This document shows, one piece after another, positions 20,748 to 31,569 of a stretch of 64,000 bases of DNA (the stretch's first letter is position 1; each line of letters starts with the position of its first letter). Source of the DNA: Prillingera fragicola. Its lineage: Eukaryota > Basidiomycota > Tremellomycetes > Trichosporonales > Trichosporonaceae. The stretch covers positions 1,550,001 to 1,614,000 of the forward strand of contig BEDY01000003.1 of the NCBI GenBank assembly GCA_002335605.1, written 5' to 3'. The translations under genes were made by a program, and so were the position numbers. The notes under the pieces were generated by a model. The model had not been told where the DNA came from, searched no databases, and saw nothing but the letters and a program-made list of their open reading frames with translations.

Positions 20748-22066
20748 AATATCGTGAGGTCGTCTGCGCCAGCGAGCTGTACAGGTGGGGGTGCTGGCGC
20801 GAGGTGGTGTCGTACAGGCGTGAGATAGTCGTAAGGGATAGAAAGTAAGAAAACGCGTTGCTGTCGAGTGTTGTGTTTGCGGCGGGAGATGTGCGCCAGC
20901 TCTGTGTGGGAGTGATCAGCGCCCGGGGCGAAGGCTGGTGCGGGGCGAGAAAGGGGGCACAAGGAAGGGTAATGTTTTGCTGCCACTCACAAGAGCAAAC
21001 ACTGGCCAAGGTCTTATAGCTGCAAGAGTATTCTGCAAAGCAGTTGCGGTGGTCAGCTAGTGAGGCCGAGCCTGCTTTTTTGACTTGAGAGTGTGGAGGA
21101 ATACAGACGCCAAACAACAACAGCACGCCAGGGCAGGTGTTGCCTCAGTGCTGTGGTAGTGGGTGGCCGTGTTGGGGGTGTGGATGGTCGTGAACGCGTT
21201 GAGCCGAGATGGTGGCCTGGGCTGAGGATTCGTGAGGTCGTGAGAGTGGTCGTGATCGTTAGAGGGGGTATAGGATGAAGGTAAGGAGGTGAGTGATGAG
21301 GAAGAGAGACGAAAGAAACAACACAGACGAGACGCGAATGATTTTTGTTTGGCGCTAGCATGCACGCCCATCCGGCATAGCACTTTGTGGTGGCATGGAA
21401 GCAAGGGCGCAAGGGCCGTGGGGCGTGGGCACTGCGGGAGCTCGTGACAGTGCCAACATTGCACAGCAGCAGCAGCTGATGTCCCGTGCATAACCCTGTG
21501 GCCTGTGAATCTGTGGAGCTGTGGTCTCGGCGCCCCGATGTCTTTGTCCATGTTGCTGAGCTCTGAGGAGGAGGAGAACCAGTTGCGTCGAGAACGAGGA
21601 CAGAGCGCAGCCTGGGCCGCAACTGAAGGATCAGAAGATGAGCAGCGGACGACGCCCAGCGCCCAGTCTAGCCATGCTAGGTAGGTAGGTAGCAGGGTGT
21701 TGGGAATGGTCGAGGTACGAGCAGGTACGCGTATGGTCCTGTAGTGGAGAATGGAGTGGCGTCAAGAGCACTGGCCGGAAAGAGGAACATTGATAGCGCA
21801 GGGCGGCGTCGTTAGCGTCAAGTGAACTCGTTCATGAACTACTCAGGGTCCATTGCTCTTTAGTGGCACTGTCCTTTCCGTGCACGACCATGTCCCATGC
21901 TTTATGGCGTTCTGTTTTTGATTACGTTCATACTTTGTTCTGTTGATTAGGGTTTTATCTGCTACACACTGTCCGATTACGTCCCCGTGTATGTCTCTAT
22001 CGTCTAAGACGACAGAGGACGGAAGGTTCGTACAGGGACACTTTTCCTTCGGTCCTTGAGTGGAGC
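20748..22066. other. 1.3-kb intergenic region, no gene seen
   Basis: Lies upstream of the 1429-residue protein and downstream of the trehalase. Open frames here are short, overlap each other and show no recognisable motif. It may hold a long 5' leader with introns, since GT-AG pairs with CTNAC sites occur. No tRNA or repeat family was recognised. Confidence 0.4.
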
Positions 22067-25000
22067 CTACTCGCGCGGAATCCTGTAGCCCTTGAACATG
22101 GCCCTCTTCTGCATACCCGCTTCAGTCGCGTTGTTGGGAGGGAAAATGCCTGGAACAGGAGCCACGACGGAGGAAGTCGCGTTGGCGAGGCTAGCTGCGT
22201 CGGTACCAGCCGACGGGGCGGCGCTGGTCGTCATCGCGTCACCGCCGGCAGTCGCGTTGGTGGCCGTCGAGTTGGTGGCCGTCGAGTTGGAGGAGTCACC
22301 GTCAATGATCGGGATAAGGGGACACTGGGGCGTGGAGAGGTTGGAGCCGTAATGGTGGGCAGCCCAGAGAACCACGCCGTTAGTCCACCCAAACCCGACT
22401 TGGACCTTGTACTCGCCGCCACCGCCGGCAGCGTCCGTGTCCGTGACATTAAACTTTCCAAACATGACCCCCTCGGTGCCTGCCTGGTACGTTCCCGTAG
22501 CGTTGAGGTCGTTGAGCGGGAGGGGCTCGAGGACGCCGGGGAGGGAACCGCCGGTAGAGTACCAGGAGCAGAATGCTGCGGTGAGGTATCGCTCGGCTGT
22601 GATTTGTGCGAGTGCTTGCGGCCAGGGGACACTCGTGTCGCCGTGGGTGATTGTGGCGTTGCCGCGGGTGTTGGAGGGCTGTGGGGGCATGTTGGCTTCA
22701 TCGACGCCGAATTGACCAGGGGCGACTTGGTCAAAGGAGACGGATAGGTTGGCAATGGTCTGGGCTTGAGGGAAGATGTGGCCGAGTCTCTCCATTGCCC
22801 TGATGGTCGTGTCTGGCGTCAGCAACTGTTCTGTCTGTGGGTGACTTACGGACGTGAGGTGGCCAGACGTTGGGGAAGTCCCAGTTGAGGCCAGTGACCA
22901 GCACACTTGCGGGTGATGGCACGCCATCATACCTGCCGAGCATGTAACGGATACCACTGACAATACCGAGCCCGAGGGTTTCATTCTGCTTGAGCTCGGG
23001 CGGCGTGAGGTTCTGCCACAGCGGCCAAAGTCCGGCAGGACTGTAGACGTCTGTACGCGCTCCAGCAGAAATGTTGAAGTCGTACCACCACGCCTTCTCG
23101 GCATCCCAGTGCAGGTCCAGGACGGCAGCAGTGTAGTTGGCCGCCTTGGCGCGGTGGAAGGCAATCTTTGCCGCGATGGGCGACTGGATGCCATTCGGCT
23201 GAGACTGCACGCATGTGTCATTGGACTGGCTCACACCTGACCCAGGACCGCCGTTACCTCCCGACGAACCCGCGCAGCCCGTCGCTTGGACTGGCATCGC
23301 ACTCATGGTGTCGGATGGTGCGCCAGACTGCGACGAGCCGTTGGTGGGAGCTTCGCCGGGGATGGCGCTGAGAGTGTTGGATGGGAGGCCTGGGGTGTAC
23401 GTGCCCATGCCGGCGGTGGACTCGCCTACAACGGCCGAGTGCGACATGTTGGACGCACCTTCCTCGCCTGGTGCGCGTCTGTACATTGTCGTCGTCGTCT
23501 GGTTGCCGTCTCCACCGGAGTCTGTACCATTCTGTCCACCCGAGTCGGTACCATTCTGCTTGAAGCCCTGGTACTGTTCATACAAGCCGGCGAGCTGCGG
23601 TAAGCATAGTTCTGGCAGACTAGACATACAAGAGAGTGGTCACCAGCAAGCAACGCCGTCAAGTCTACAGGCACGATGCCGCGCACATTGAGAGTGCGCA
23701 GAGCGGGGTTGTTGTCCGTCGCATTGAGGAGCGGCTCCCTGCACCAGCGAGAGGTGTAGTCCCAGCCACTCTCGGCACCAGATGCGAGCTCAGCGTACAG
23801 ATCAGACCGCTGCGTCTCGTTGAGAGCGGGCTCAGCCTCATGCACGGTGGTGTAGTCCTCGACGTATCCCTCGGGGCGCGGGGCGGAATTGTTCACCGCA
23901 TAGTGGGCGACGGTGTGGGTATTGCCAGAGTACGGCGAGGTAACTTGGAGCGTACGGTTCGTGTCCCACCACTCGAGCTCGGCGTCGAGGAGGGGCAGAG
24001 CACGCTCGAGCACCGTCAGGTTGCCTGTCGCTTTGACGTAAATGTCAACCATTTGGACAAAGACAGGCGGCTGGGAACGGTTGAGGTAGTACTTTCGGCC
24101 ACCGTTGGGAAGGAAGCCGTAAGTCTGTGGCGATCAGCAGTGCGAAAAATAACCAATATTTAATTGCCGAGCCACTTACGTCCAGCAAATCCATAAAGTT
24201 CTCAAGCAGGTCGTCCGCATACCAGTAGAGCTCGCTGGTGAGCAATCCCTCCAAAATCCAGTAACTGTCCCAGTAGTAGATTTCGCGGTATCGGCCACCG
24301 GGCACAACAATGGTGTGGTTGAGCGGGATGAGACTCGACTCGCAGCCACCGGGACCCGGTTGGCACAGCGCAGAGGTGTTGGTCTGACGAATCAGGAGGT
24401 CCCAGTAGTGGTTCACGCGGTTCGTCCAGGCTGACCAAACGGGGTCCGACAAGTTGGAGAGGAAGGCTGGGTCCTGGTCGGGCGACTTGATAGGCACCTG
24501 CATGAGTTCGAGCCCTTCGCCTTTCTAGCCCTGTCAGCGACTGATTATCTCTGCGACGCACAAAGTTGGCTTCGACAAAGGTGATGATCTGACCGATGGT
24601 AACCGAAATGTTTGAGCTGTTGGCGCTGTTCGAGCTGTTCGAGCTGAGACTCTTGAATGCCTCAAGTGCCTGTTCGTTCGTGCCGTTTGTGGGCTGTTGT
24701 CAGCGAGGAAGCTGCCGGAGATATACCTTGTCAACAAAAGTCTGGAATGATGTTAGCCGCGCACTCGCTATCACGCCCTACATACCTTGCTGTCGGGGAA
24801 AACTTCGGCAAGTTGGACATCTTGAAGAACCTAGACAATCAGCACATGCAGACCACCAGCTAATAGCTACATACCACTCCCGGACACCATGTCTCGTTAC
24901 CACACCACCCTGCCGTCAGCGGACGTCAAGTACGAAGACCTTACACTGGGCAGGAGGGTACATGTCCTGGCCTGGGACAGGCGAGTCGAGAGCTACAGTC

Positions 25001-25137
25001 GCTTCGGGAACAGTGGTGCTGACTGGGGTCGCAGAGAAGGACGACCCCGACGAGGCCATGGTGTCGGCTGGTGTGGCCGACGACGCCGACGAGTCCTGGG
25101 CTGCTGCCAGCGGCAAGAGCAGGAGACTAAGGATCAT
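22067..25137 (-). CDS. Secreted GH37 trehalase with internal Ser/Thr-rich insertion
   Basis: Starts at the ATG at 25137 with a signal peptide (MILSLLLLPLAAAQ) and a Ser/Thr-rich linker. Several short exons follow; joins can be read at AQ/WWCGNETWCPG, VVLQDVQLAEVFPDSK, TFVDK and ALEAFKS. Trehalase signature 1 is PGGRYREIYYWDSYW near 24280 and signature 2 is NWDFPNVWPP near 22875. The C-terminal QVGFGWTNGVVLW is the usual end of the barrel. Many N-x-S/T sites support secretion. GH37 enzymes split trehalose into two glucose molecules. Between QYQGFKQ and AAKIAFHRAKAANYTAAVLD an insertion of about 120 residues (23190-23545) is rich in N, G, S and T and contains two cysteines. The tail ends with repeats of NSTAT and no obvious GPI signal. 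Exact exon ends in the middle are approximate. Confidence 0.9.
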
Positions 25138-25735
25138 TTTGATGGTTGCTGTCAGTGGCTCTAGTGACCAAGGAGTGTGCTTGTCCGAGACGACGAGGGA
25201 GAAAAGAAGAGGCTAGAACAGTACGCCTCTATATCTGCTGCTCCACTTTCTGACATTGCTTCCATTAACGTGCGAACTCTGCCGTAGTTGAAGCCTAATT
25301 GCCAGACCAAGTAAGAGGCTGAGGATCGTCATCTGTGTCGCTTGGATCTGTTGCCAAGCAAGTGGGGCATGCAGCCACGACGCCAATCCTCGTGTCTCGT
25401 TGGGAATACGAGATGCGTCGCCGGTATCCTTCGGTTCCGTCATACAGAGCTAGAAGTCAAACAAGGTGCAAAGCAACGACGACGACTGCTGAGGGTCAGA
25501 ACAGAGAGGCGTAGCACTCCAACATTCTGTCCCCGGAATGACGTAATACATTACACCTCCACATGCCAGACTGAAACAAATACCTCCGCCCGAGTATTAT
25601 GCCGAGAACAATGTCAGCCTCAAAGACACGTGGTATCCACGCTTAGTTTTGAGAATGTCAGGCAGATGCCCAAAAGTTCAACATGAACACTCAACGACCA
25701 TCAACAGTCAACGTCCACCCACAACCAGCCTCACC
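25138..25735. promoter_or_regulatory. Divergent promoter region, trehalase / RRP7
   Basis: 598 bp between divergent starts, with a CACGTG E-box at 25627-25632, about 100 bp before the RRP7 ATG. No gene was seen. Confidence 0.45.
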
Positions 25736-26985
25736 ATGCCAAAGGCTTCCAAACTCGCTGCTCCAGCAGCCAAGGCTGCCAAGGTCTCCAAGACTTCCAA
25801 GGCAAGCTCAGCAACTCCCACTAAGAAGACGGGACCTGCAAAGCTGTACAGCAACTTCCACCCCCTCCCTGTCGCGCTCCCCACACCAGTCCCTATTGCT
25901 TCTTCCTCCACCGCCTCTCTCAAGGCCGGCGCAACCACCACGCACTACCTCTTTGTTCGCCCCCATACCGCCAAGGCCACTGCGCCTGAAGAGGAGCGTG
26001 AGCGCGCCGATCGCACACTGTTTGCTGCCAACCTTCCGGTTGACATTGGCACGCATTCCCTCCGCGCCATGTTCGGGAAGTGGGGCGTCGTCGAAGAGGT
26101 CATCGTGTCGACAAACTCGACTGGTGGAGATGTACTGGAGAACGCCGTGCGCGGTCTGCCAGTTGAGGACGACTCTGATGATGAGGACGAGGAGGTCGAG
26201 GACGAGGAAGAGGCACCCGAGGCCGAGCGCGCCGAGCCGACCTTTGCAGGCATCAAGACGGCCACTCTCCCGCGCAGCCAGCGCAAGCGCAGGAGGCCCA
26301 ACACGCTGCCCCCCTCGGTACCCGAGCTCATCGACCTCCCAGCCCTCGACCCTCGGGCCACACCTTACGGCGCAAGCGGCGGCCGCTCCGCTCGCATCGT
26401 GTTCATTGACACCGTCTCCCTCCCCCGCGCCATGGCATACACTGGCTCCACCCTGTCTCTCCCAGCGGACAAGAAATCATCCGCAGCGGAACCAGAGGGA
26501 CTAACGTACTACGAGGCGCAGTACGCAGCCCTCCGTCCCACCCTCGCCGCCGTGCGCGAACACGCCGACAGCGCGATGGCGCGTTACGACCACCTGCACT
26601 CGCTTCTTCTCTCCTCTCGCGCCAAGGCCCACGGCGCCGGCGCGCTCGTGGACGAGGACGGATTCACCGTCGTCGTGCGTGGTGGGCGGTACGGCCGCAC
26701 GGCTGGGCGGGGCGGCGACCCCGGTGGTGGTGGCGTCGGCGTCGCGGCGAGGGGATGGGCCAAGGAGGCCGCTACCAAGAAGGGCGGCAAGGGGTCGGGA
26801 GAGCTCAAGGATTTCTACCGCTTCCAGGGCACGGACAGGAAGCGCAAAGGTGAGTCTTACGAGGAAGAAGTAGGGACAGAACTGACATGTGGCCCCCAGA
26901 GCTCGCCGACATGCGCGCGAGGTTCGAGGAGGACAAGCAGAAAGTTGCAGAGCTCAAGAAGACGCGCAGGTACAAGCCTTACTAG
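25736..26985 (+). CDS. RRP7: Ribosomal RNA-processing protein 7
   Basis: Exons 25736..26849 and 26900..26985 give 399 residues. Rrp7 belongs to the UTP-C/CURI part of the small-subunit processome and is needed for 18S rRNA maturation in the nucleolus. The N-terminus is Lys/Ala-rich. FHPLPVALPTP and THYLFVRPH precede an RRM-like fold beginning DRTLFAANLPVDIGTHSLRA and continuing MFGKWGVVEEVIV. An acidic insert (DDSDDEDEEVEDEEE) follows, then ARIVFIDTVSLPRAMAYTG. A basic glycine-rich region (GGRYGRTAGRGGD) precedes the conserved C-terminus DFYRFQGTDRKRKELADMRA, ending KKTRRYKPY, which forms only after removal of the 50-nt intron. The length and the terminal RYKPY are normal for the family. Confidence 0.93.
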
Positions 26986-27448
26986 GCTTGAGGGGCTGGA
27001 GGAGTCGGTCAGTTATAGAGTGTACTTTTATACCCCATGCAGAGTTGCTGCTCGAGACGCGCTCGTGTGACTTGGTGCACGTGTGTAGGATGGTGAGACA
27101 GAGCAACGTTTCCACATACGTCTTTCGTCAACCGATATCAATTCCTCTGCAGGCGGCAATCCCAATGCTCATTAACAGGAGCGGCGTGCGGCCATGCATG
27201 ATGCGATATACCTATGTAATCCCTCGTCTCCCTACCTCGGTCTGGCTGTCCATCGCCTGTGAGCGCCACGGCCGCGCGGCGCGGGTATAAGCGCTTGATA
27301 TCCGCGGTGCTCGCGGTTTGTACCACTCGTCTATGTGGTGTCTAGCAGGGCAACAGCACTGGAGTGAAATGGTAGTCCCATGCTCCCGGGCGTGTTGCTC
27401 GGCATTGGCTGTCGGTCTTCGCCCCAGCCTCGCCCTCTACGTCGTCGT
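26986..27448. other. Convergent 3' region, no gene seen
   Basis: 463 bp between the stop codons of RRP7 and the K+/H+ exchange-related gene. No feature was recognised. Confidence 0.4.
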
Positions 27449-28764
27449 CTACTGCTTTGCCTCTGCGGCGAGCTTGGCCTCGGCCTCCATGGCGCGCTTG
27501 TCGGCCTGCTCAATGGCGCGGTTCACGTCCATGACCTCTGGTGTGCTGAGCTCGAACGCGCGCTGGAGGGCGGGGACCTGGCCCTTGTGCAGGAGCAGAC
27601 CGGGGAAGTGAGGCGTAGGAGGGTGGCGGAGCGAGGGGTTGCCTTCGCCGCCAGCTGCGGAGCTGTAGAGCATGCTCGATGGCGTTGCGGTCGCGTCGGT
27701 CGCGGTCGTCGTTGTGCCCTTTGCCTGGGCGGGGAGGGCGGCGGCATCGGCGGGGGTAGTGAGCTCGGCCGGACCGGGAGCGCCGCCGGTCTGGACCTTG
27801 TCATCCATAGGGGTGGCCGCGCGGGTCGCGTCAGGTGCAATGTTCTCTGCATTGGGACCCGGGGCAGGGCAGACGGGCGACGCGTAGATCGAGTCGAGCT
27901 CCTTGGAAGGCTTTTCGACGATCATGCCGAGCTTGAGCAGCTCCTCGAGGTAGGTGGCACCACGCCAGGCCTTCCAGTGCGACCACGCGCGCCAGAGTAC
28001 GTAGAAGAGCGGCAGGTTGGGAACCACGGGGATAATAGCAAAGGGCCAGGTGAGGGGCGAGCTGGAGTACGGTTAGCATTGGATCGGCCGGGTCGGCGGC
28101 CGGGCTTACCAGATGAGGAAGCGGTACATCATCTTGCGGTGGTGCGGTATCCTGTGGAGGAGAGAACGGTGGAGCTTGGGCAGCAGTGCCGCGGGCACGC
28201 CAAGATTGGTCGCCGACGGGCGGTACAAGGGAATCTGGGTTGGGTCAGTCTTTGCCCACACAGCCTAGTGTGACGGGACGCGAGGGTGCTTCATCGGCAA
28301 GCGTCCATACCCATGCTCACCTCAATCTTGGGCTCCGCACCACCCTCCTTGAGGATCTTGACACCCCTTCCTTCGTGGATACCCTTGAGGGCCCACTCCT
28401 CGTACTCAATCTTGTCCATGAGGCCCTCTCCCTTTGCCCAGATGTAGTACATCCACGAGTCGCGCGGTTTGCTACCGAGCTTGAGCCACTCTGAGCTCGC
28501 CTTGTTGAGCGCCTTATTCAAAAGGTTGGGCGGGTCAGATTTGGTAAGCTCAGGCTGCTGAACCTGGTAAAGCATCAGAGGCGTTTCGGTCGCATCGTGG
28601 GGGGCGGGCGCCTTCTTGTCCGTAGACGCCGTGCCGGTCGGAGGTGGCGGTGGTGCCGATGGAGCTGCTGCTGCCGCGCGAGGTGCTACACGCAATGGGC
28701 CGTGGGGTATGCGGACCAAGGGGAGAGCGAGGATGCGGAATGGCCGCACGGAGGGTTTGGCCAT
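27449..28764 (-). CDS. Mitochondrial K+/H+ exchange-related protein (Mit_KHE1 family)
   Basis: Exons 28764..28321, 28234..28110 and 28061..27449 give 393 residues. The N-terminus is arginine-rich without acids (MAKPSVRPFRILALPLVRIP), as in a mitochondrial presequence, followed by a proline/alanine linker. The family core is LMLYQVQQPELTKSDPPNL, then KPRDSWMYYIWAKGEGLMDK and EIPLYRPSATNLGVPAALLP. The membrane part, PLTWPFAIIPVVPNLPLFYV followed by LWRAWSHWKAWRGATYLEEL, is restored across the second intron. Yeast members affect mitochondrial K+/H+ exchange. The last ~130 residues are Ala/Thr-rich with a terminal charged helix (NRAIEQADKRAMEAEAKL). It is divergent from a small membrane protein gene. 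Confidence 0.85.
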
Positions 28765-29134
28765 GACTGTGTTGAGAGTGGGTGGGTTGTGCTACAGAAG
28801 AGAGAGAGAGGAGGGGAGAGAAGAAATACACGCCGGGGAGGGATTGAAGGTTTGCCGTCCTGTAATAATTGTTGGCCGAGACCCGTGTTTGGGTGTGACG
28901 AGCACTCTGCAACGCGCGGCACGGCACAGCCCAGGCTGGCGGAGCGGGATCAAATACACCCTGGCTACCACGTGCGAAATTGATCGTCCGCCGTCCTTGC
29001 TTGGTGACTGTTGCAAGACGTCATTTGCGGGATCAGCAACGACGACCACTGGTGCCGAAAAGTTGACAATCTTCAGTCCTTCCTTCTCGTACACAGGCGC
29101 TCAGCAAGACTGACCGTGCCAACAACCTCTCACA
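28765..29134. promoter_or_regulatory. Divergent promoter region with E-box
   Basis: 370 bp between divergent starts; CACGTG at 28979-28984. A purine-rich GA tract near 28800-28825 lies close to the minus-strand start. Confidence 0.45.
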
Positions 29135-29979
29135 ATGGCTGAAGCACCCCCAGCAGCAGCAGCTTCCGCGGCAGGAGCATCGACTCAAGCCCACGCCCAC
29201 CCTCACGGACACGCCCCAGCTGCAGCAGGAGCGTCGACAAAACTCCAAACCCTCAAGACCAATGCCACCTTTCTCGCACTGGGTAACAATGCCGCCAAGC
29301 AGCCTGGATCTGTCGCGACTAGGAGCTTTCTCAAGACGCTGAGGTGAGTGTCGCTTTGCGGTGGAGGTGTCGTGCTTCTGTGACGGTCGAGGACAGCGTT
29401 GTCTGAGCTCTGTGCCTCTGCTGTCTCTCCAGTGCTGTCTTGACCTAGTACTCTCCACTCAACCCCTCCACCCTGACAAAGCTGACAACCAGGTATTTCC
29501 TGCGATACATGATCCGCCGTTCCCTCCGTATCGCGAAATACGCCCTTATTGGAGGAACGATCGCCTTTGTCGGCGCGGGCGTGCTCGGCACACTGGGCAG
29601 TGGACTAGCTTTCTTTGCTGCTCCCAGCGCAGGCATGGGAATGACTATGGGTATTGTCTGGGGCGTTACAAAGGTGAGTCCTGCGACGGGTCTAGCCCGC
29701 ATGCCCGAGGACTCTACGTTGGCTATCGGCTGCGCTGCATCCCCCTCTCTGCCCGTCTCTTCACCACGTCAACAGTACGCTGACGATCAGTTCTCATGGC
29801 GCCACCGCCCTGACCGCTTCCGCGGCGGCTGGTGGGACGGCTGGGAGGCCCGCGCAAATGCAGGCGGCAACGCTGATGCCGACGAGGCCGCCGACGCCGA
29901 AGAGGTCAAGATTGCTGCGCGTGCAGAGGAGAATCGCCGGGTCAGGAATAATGTCTGGGAGAGGACGGCACCTGTCTAG
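29135..29979 (+). CDS. Small membrane protein of unknown function
   Basis: Exons 29135..29343, 29493..29673 and 29776..29979 give 197 residues. The N-terminal ~35 residues are alanine-rich with a His cluster (QAHAHPHGHAP). A short helical segment KTLRYFLRYMIRRSLRIAKY carries positive charges just before the hydrophobic stretch ALIGGTIAFVGAGVLGTLGS followed by GLAFFAAPSAGMGMTMGIVW, which looks like one or two glycine-rich transmembrane helices. The C-terminal half is soluble (QFSWRHRPDRFRGGWWDGWE, then an acidic/alanine helix). Glycine-zipper membrane segments and basic flanks are common in mitochondrial inner-membrane proteins, and the neighbour is mitochondrial, but location is inferred. Introns here are longer (149 and 102 nt) than most in the window. 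Family not recognised. Confidence 0.75.
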
Positions 29980-30349
29980 TTTGTCTTGTTATGCATGCTG
30001 TCATTGATCCAGGTTGGGTTTGGCTTTGGGGACGTTGCCACCATAGGATTTTATTAGTTCTGTGTATGGTGGTGCCTGGAGGCACGTCTCGCAAGTTTAC
30101 GCGCACGACTTGAATCTTTGACACTGAGCTCCGTCGCCGTCGCCGCTGCTTGCCAGTCTGCTCTCCTGCTCTGAACCTCCGACCTCTGGCCACAGCACGA
30201 CCTGCTCTCGTCTCCTGCACTGCCTGTCCCGTTCGCCTCAATGCAAATGCCCTCGCATCCAACTCCGTCTAAGCGAATACATCACGGCTGCATGCTTGCG
30301 TGCTGCGATGGGAATACAAGGCTACCGACCAAAACCCTAGAGAAAGAGT
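29980..30349. other. Convergent 3' region, no gene seen
   Basis: 370 bp between two stop codons. Nothing recognised. Confidence 0.4.
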
Positions 30350-30983
30350 TTAGTGGGCGCCAGTCTGGCGACGCTGCTCCTGGATGATGTTGGAGAGCTC
30401 CTCGACCTTGCGCTTCGAGCGGAGGAGAGTGCCGAGCTGACATGTCAGTGGATTGCGCGAGGGGACACTGTAAAGGCAAAACTTACACGCTTCTTGGTGA
30501 GCTTCTTGGCCTTCTTGTCCTTCGAGTTACGGAGGAGCTCCATCACGCGCTTCTCGTAGGGCGAGAAGCCGGCGACCTCACGGATGATCGACTTGACGAA
30601 GACCTTCTTCTCGCTAAAGGGTCAGCAAAAGTTGACTCGGGATAAAACCGCATGCGCGTGTGCAGGATGGCGTCGAGCAGCAGGACAGCAGCGTTCTCGG
30701 CCTTTCTCTTCTTTCCTCGCAGACGACCGGCGTGCAGGAATCTTCGCTGTGGCCACCCGCGGTGCACACGACTCCAAGCTCCGCCTGACGCCTCTGCCTG
30801 CCCGACTCCTGCTGCTGTCCTGATCTCTGTCCCGTCTTCACCGCCATTTCCTGCACTGCGCCGCTTGCGCACTCACGTCTTGACGCCCTTCTTGTGCGAG
30901 GGCTTGACCGCCTTGGGGATGACGGTGGTGGGGAAGCCCTTGTTGAGGCCAACGCGGAGGTTCGAGCGGGTGGTGGGAGCCAT
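30350..30983 (-). CDS. RPL36: 60S ribosomal protein eL36
   Basis: Exons 30983..30877, 30613..30487 and 30436..30350 give 106 residues. [20 protein letters not shown] begins the protein; the central [20 protein letters not shown] and the C-terminal [20 protein letters not shown] followed by QRRQTGAH are diagnostic. eL36 is a basic large-subunit protein near the tRNA exit region. The first intron (263 nt) is long by the standards of this window, common in ribosomal protein genes, and could carry regulatory or ncRNA content. I found no clear C/D or H/ACA box. It is divergent from WDR70. Confidence 0.96.
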
Positions 30984-31569
30984 TGTGACCTGTTTGGTTG
31001 ACGCGATTTGGGTAGAGGCGAGAGCAATAGTCCAATAGACAGAGGAGAGATGGGAGAGTGCGAATGGGATAGAAGGCAATGAATGGCAGTCGGAACCAGA
31101 GCAGGAGGGCAGTCCACAATTTTGTGGGATGGGATCAATCGAGCGGTGTTCCGGGGTGACGGGATAGGACGAAACGGAGTGGCAGATGGACGGTTTGAAA
31201 GAGCGAGAGAAGCACGGTCAGCACGGTATGTTCTAGCAGCACTTCTTCTCTGTGGATACGCACGACTTTTTGAGGGTTGACGGATAGAGAAGATCGTTGC
31301 TCAACAGTCGACCACAACCAGGCAGCAGTCCCAGTCCTCCCACCAACCCACTCGGGCCCAGGTAGGCTGCCCACAGCCAAAAAATACTTCCGCCAAATGT
31401 TCAATTTGGGAGCTACTAGCACCGCATATTCCCGGTGTGGCACTTTGAGGCATCTCTATTTGCTCCCGTCTTCCAAGTCTCGCGTGGCCTCCACCGACCA
31501 AGGTTCATGTCAGTTGTTGTCGTTCGTGCTACTCACAACTTCATCTTCCCCAACCACACCAGCTGCAAA
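30984..31569. promoter_or_regulatory. Divergent promoter region, RPL36 / WDR70
   Basis: 586 bp between divergent start codons. No gene or named site recognised. Confidence 0.4.

Noticed and set aside
21053..21622. Open frames on the minus strand upstream of the 1429-residue protein
   Set aside because: Low-complexity Ser/Thr/His/Pro translation, several overlapping frames equally open, no recognisable domain.
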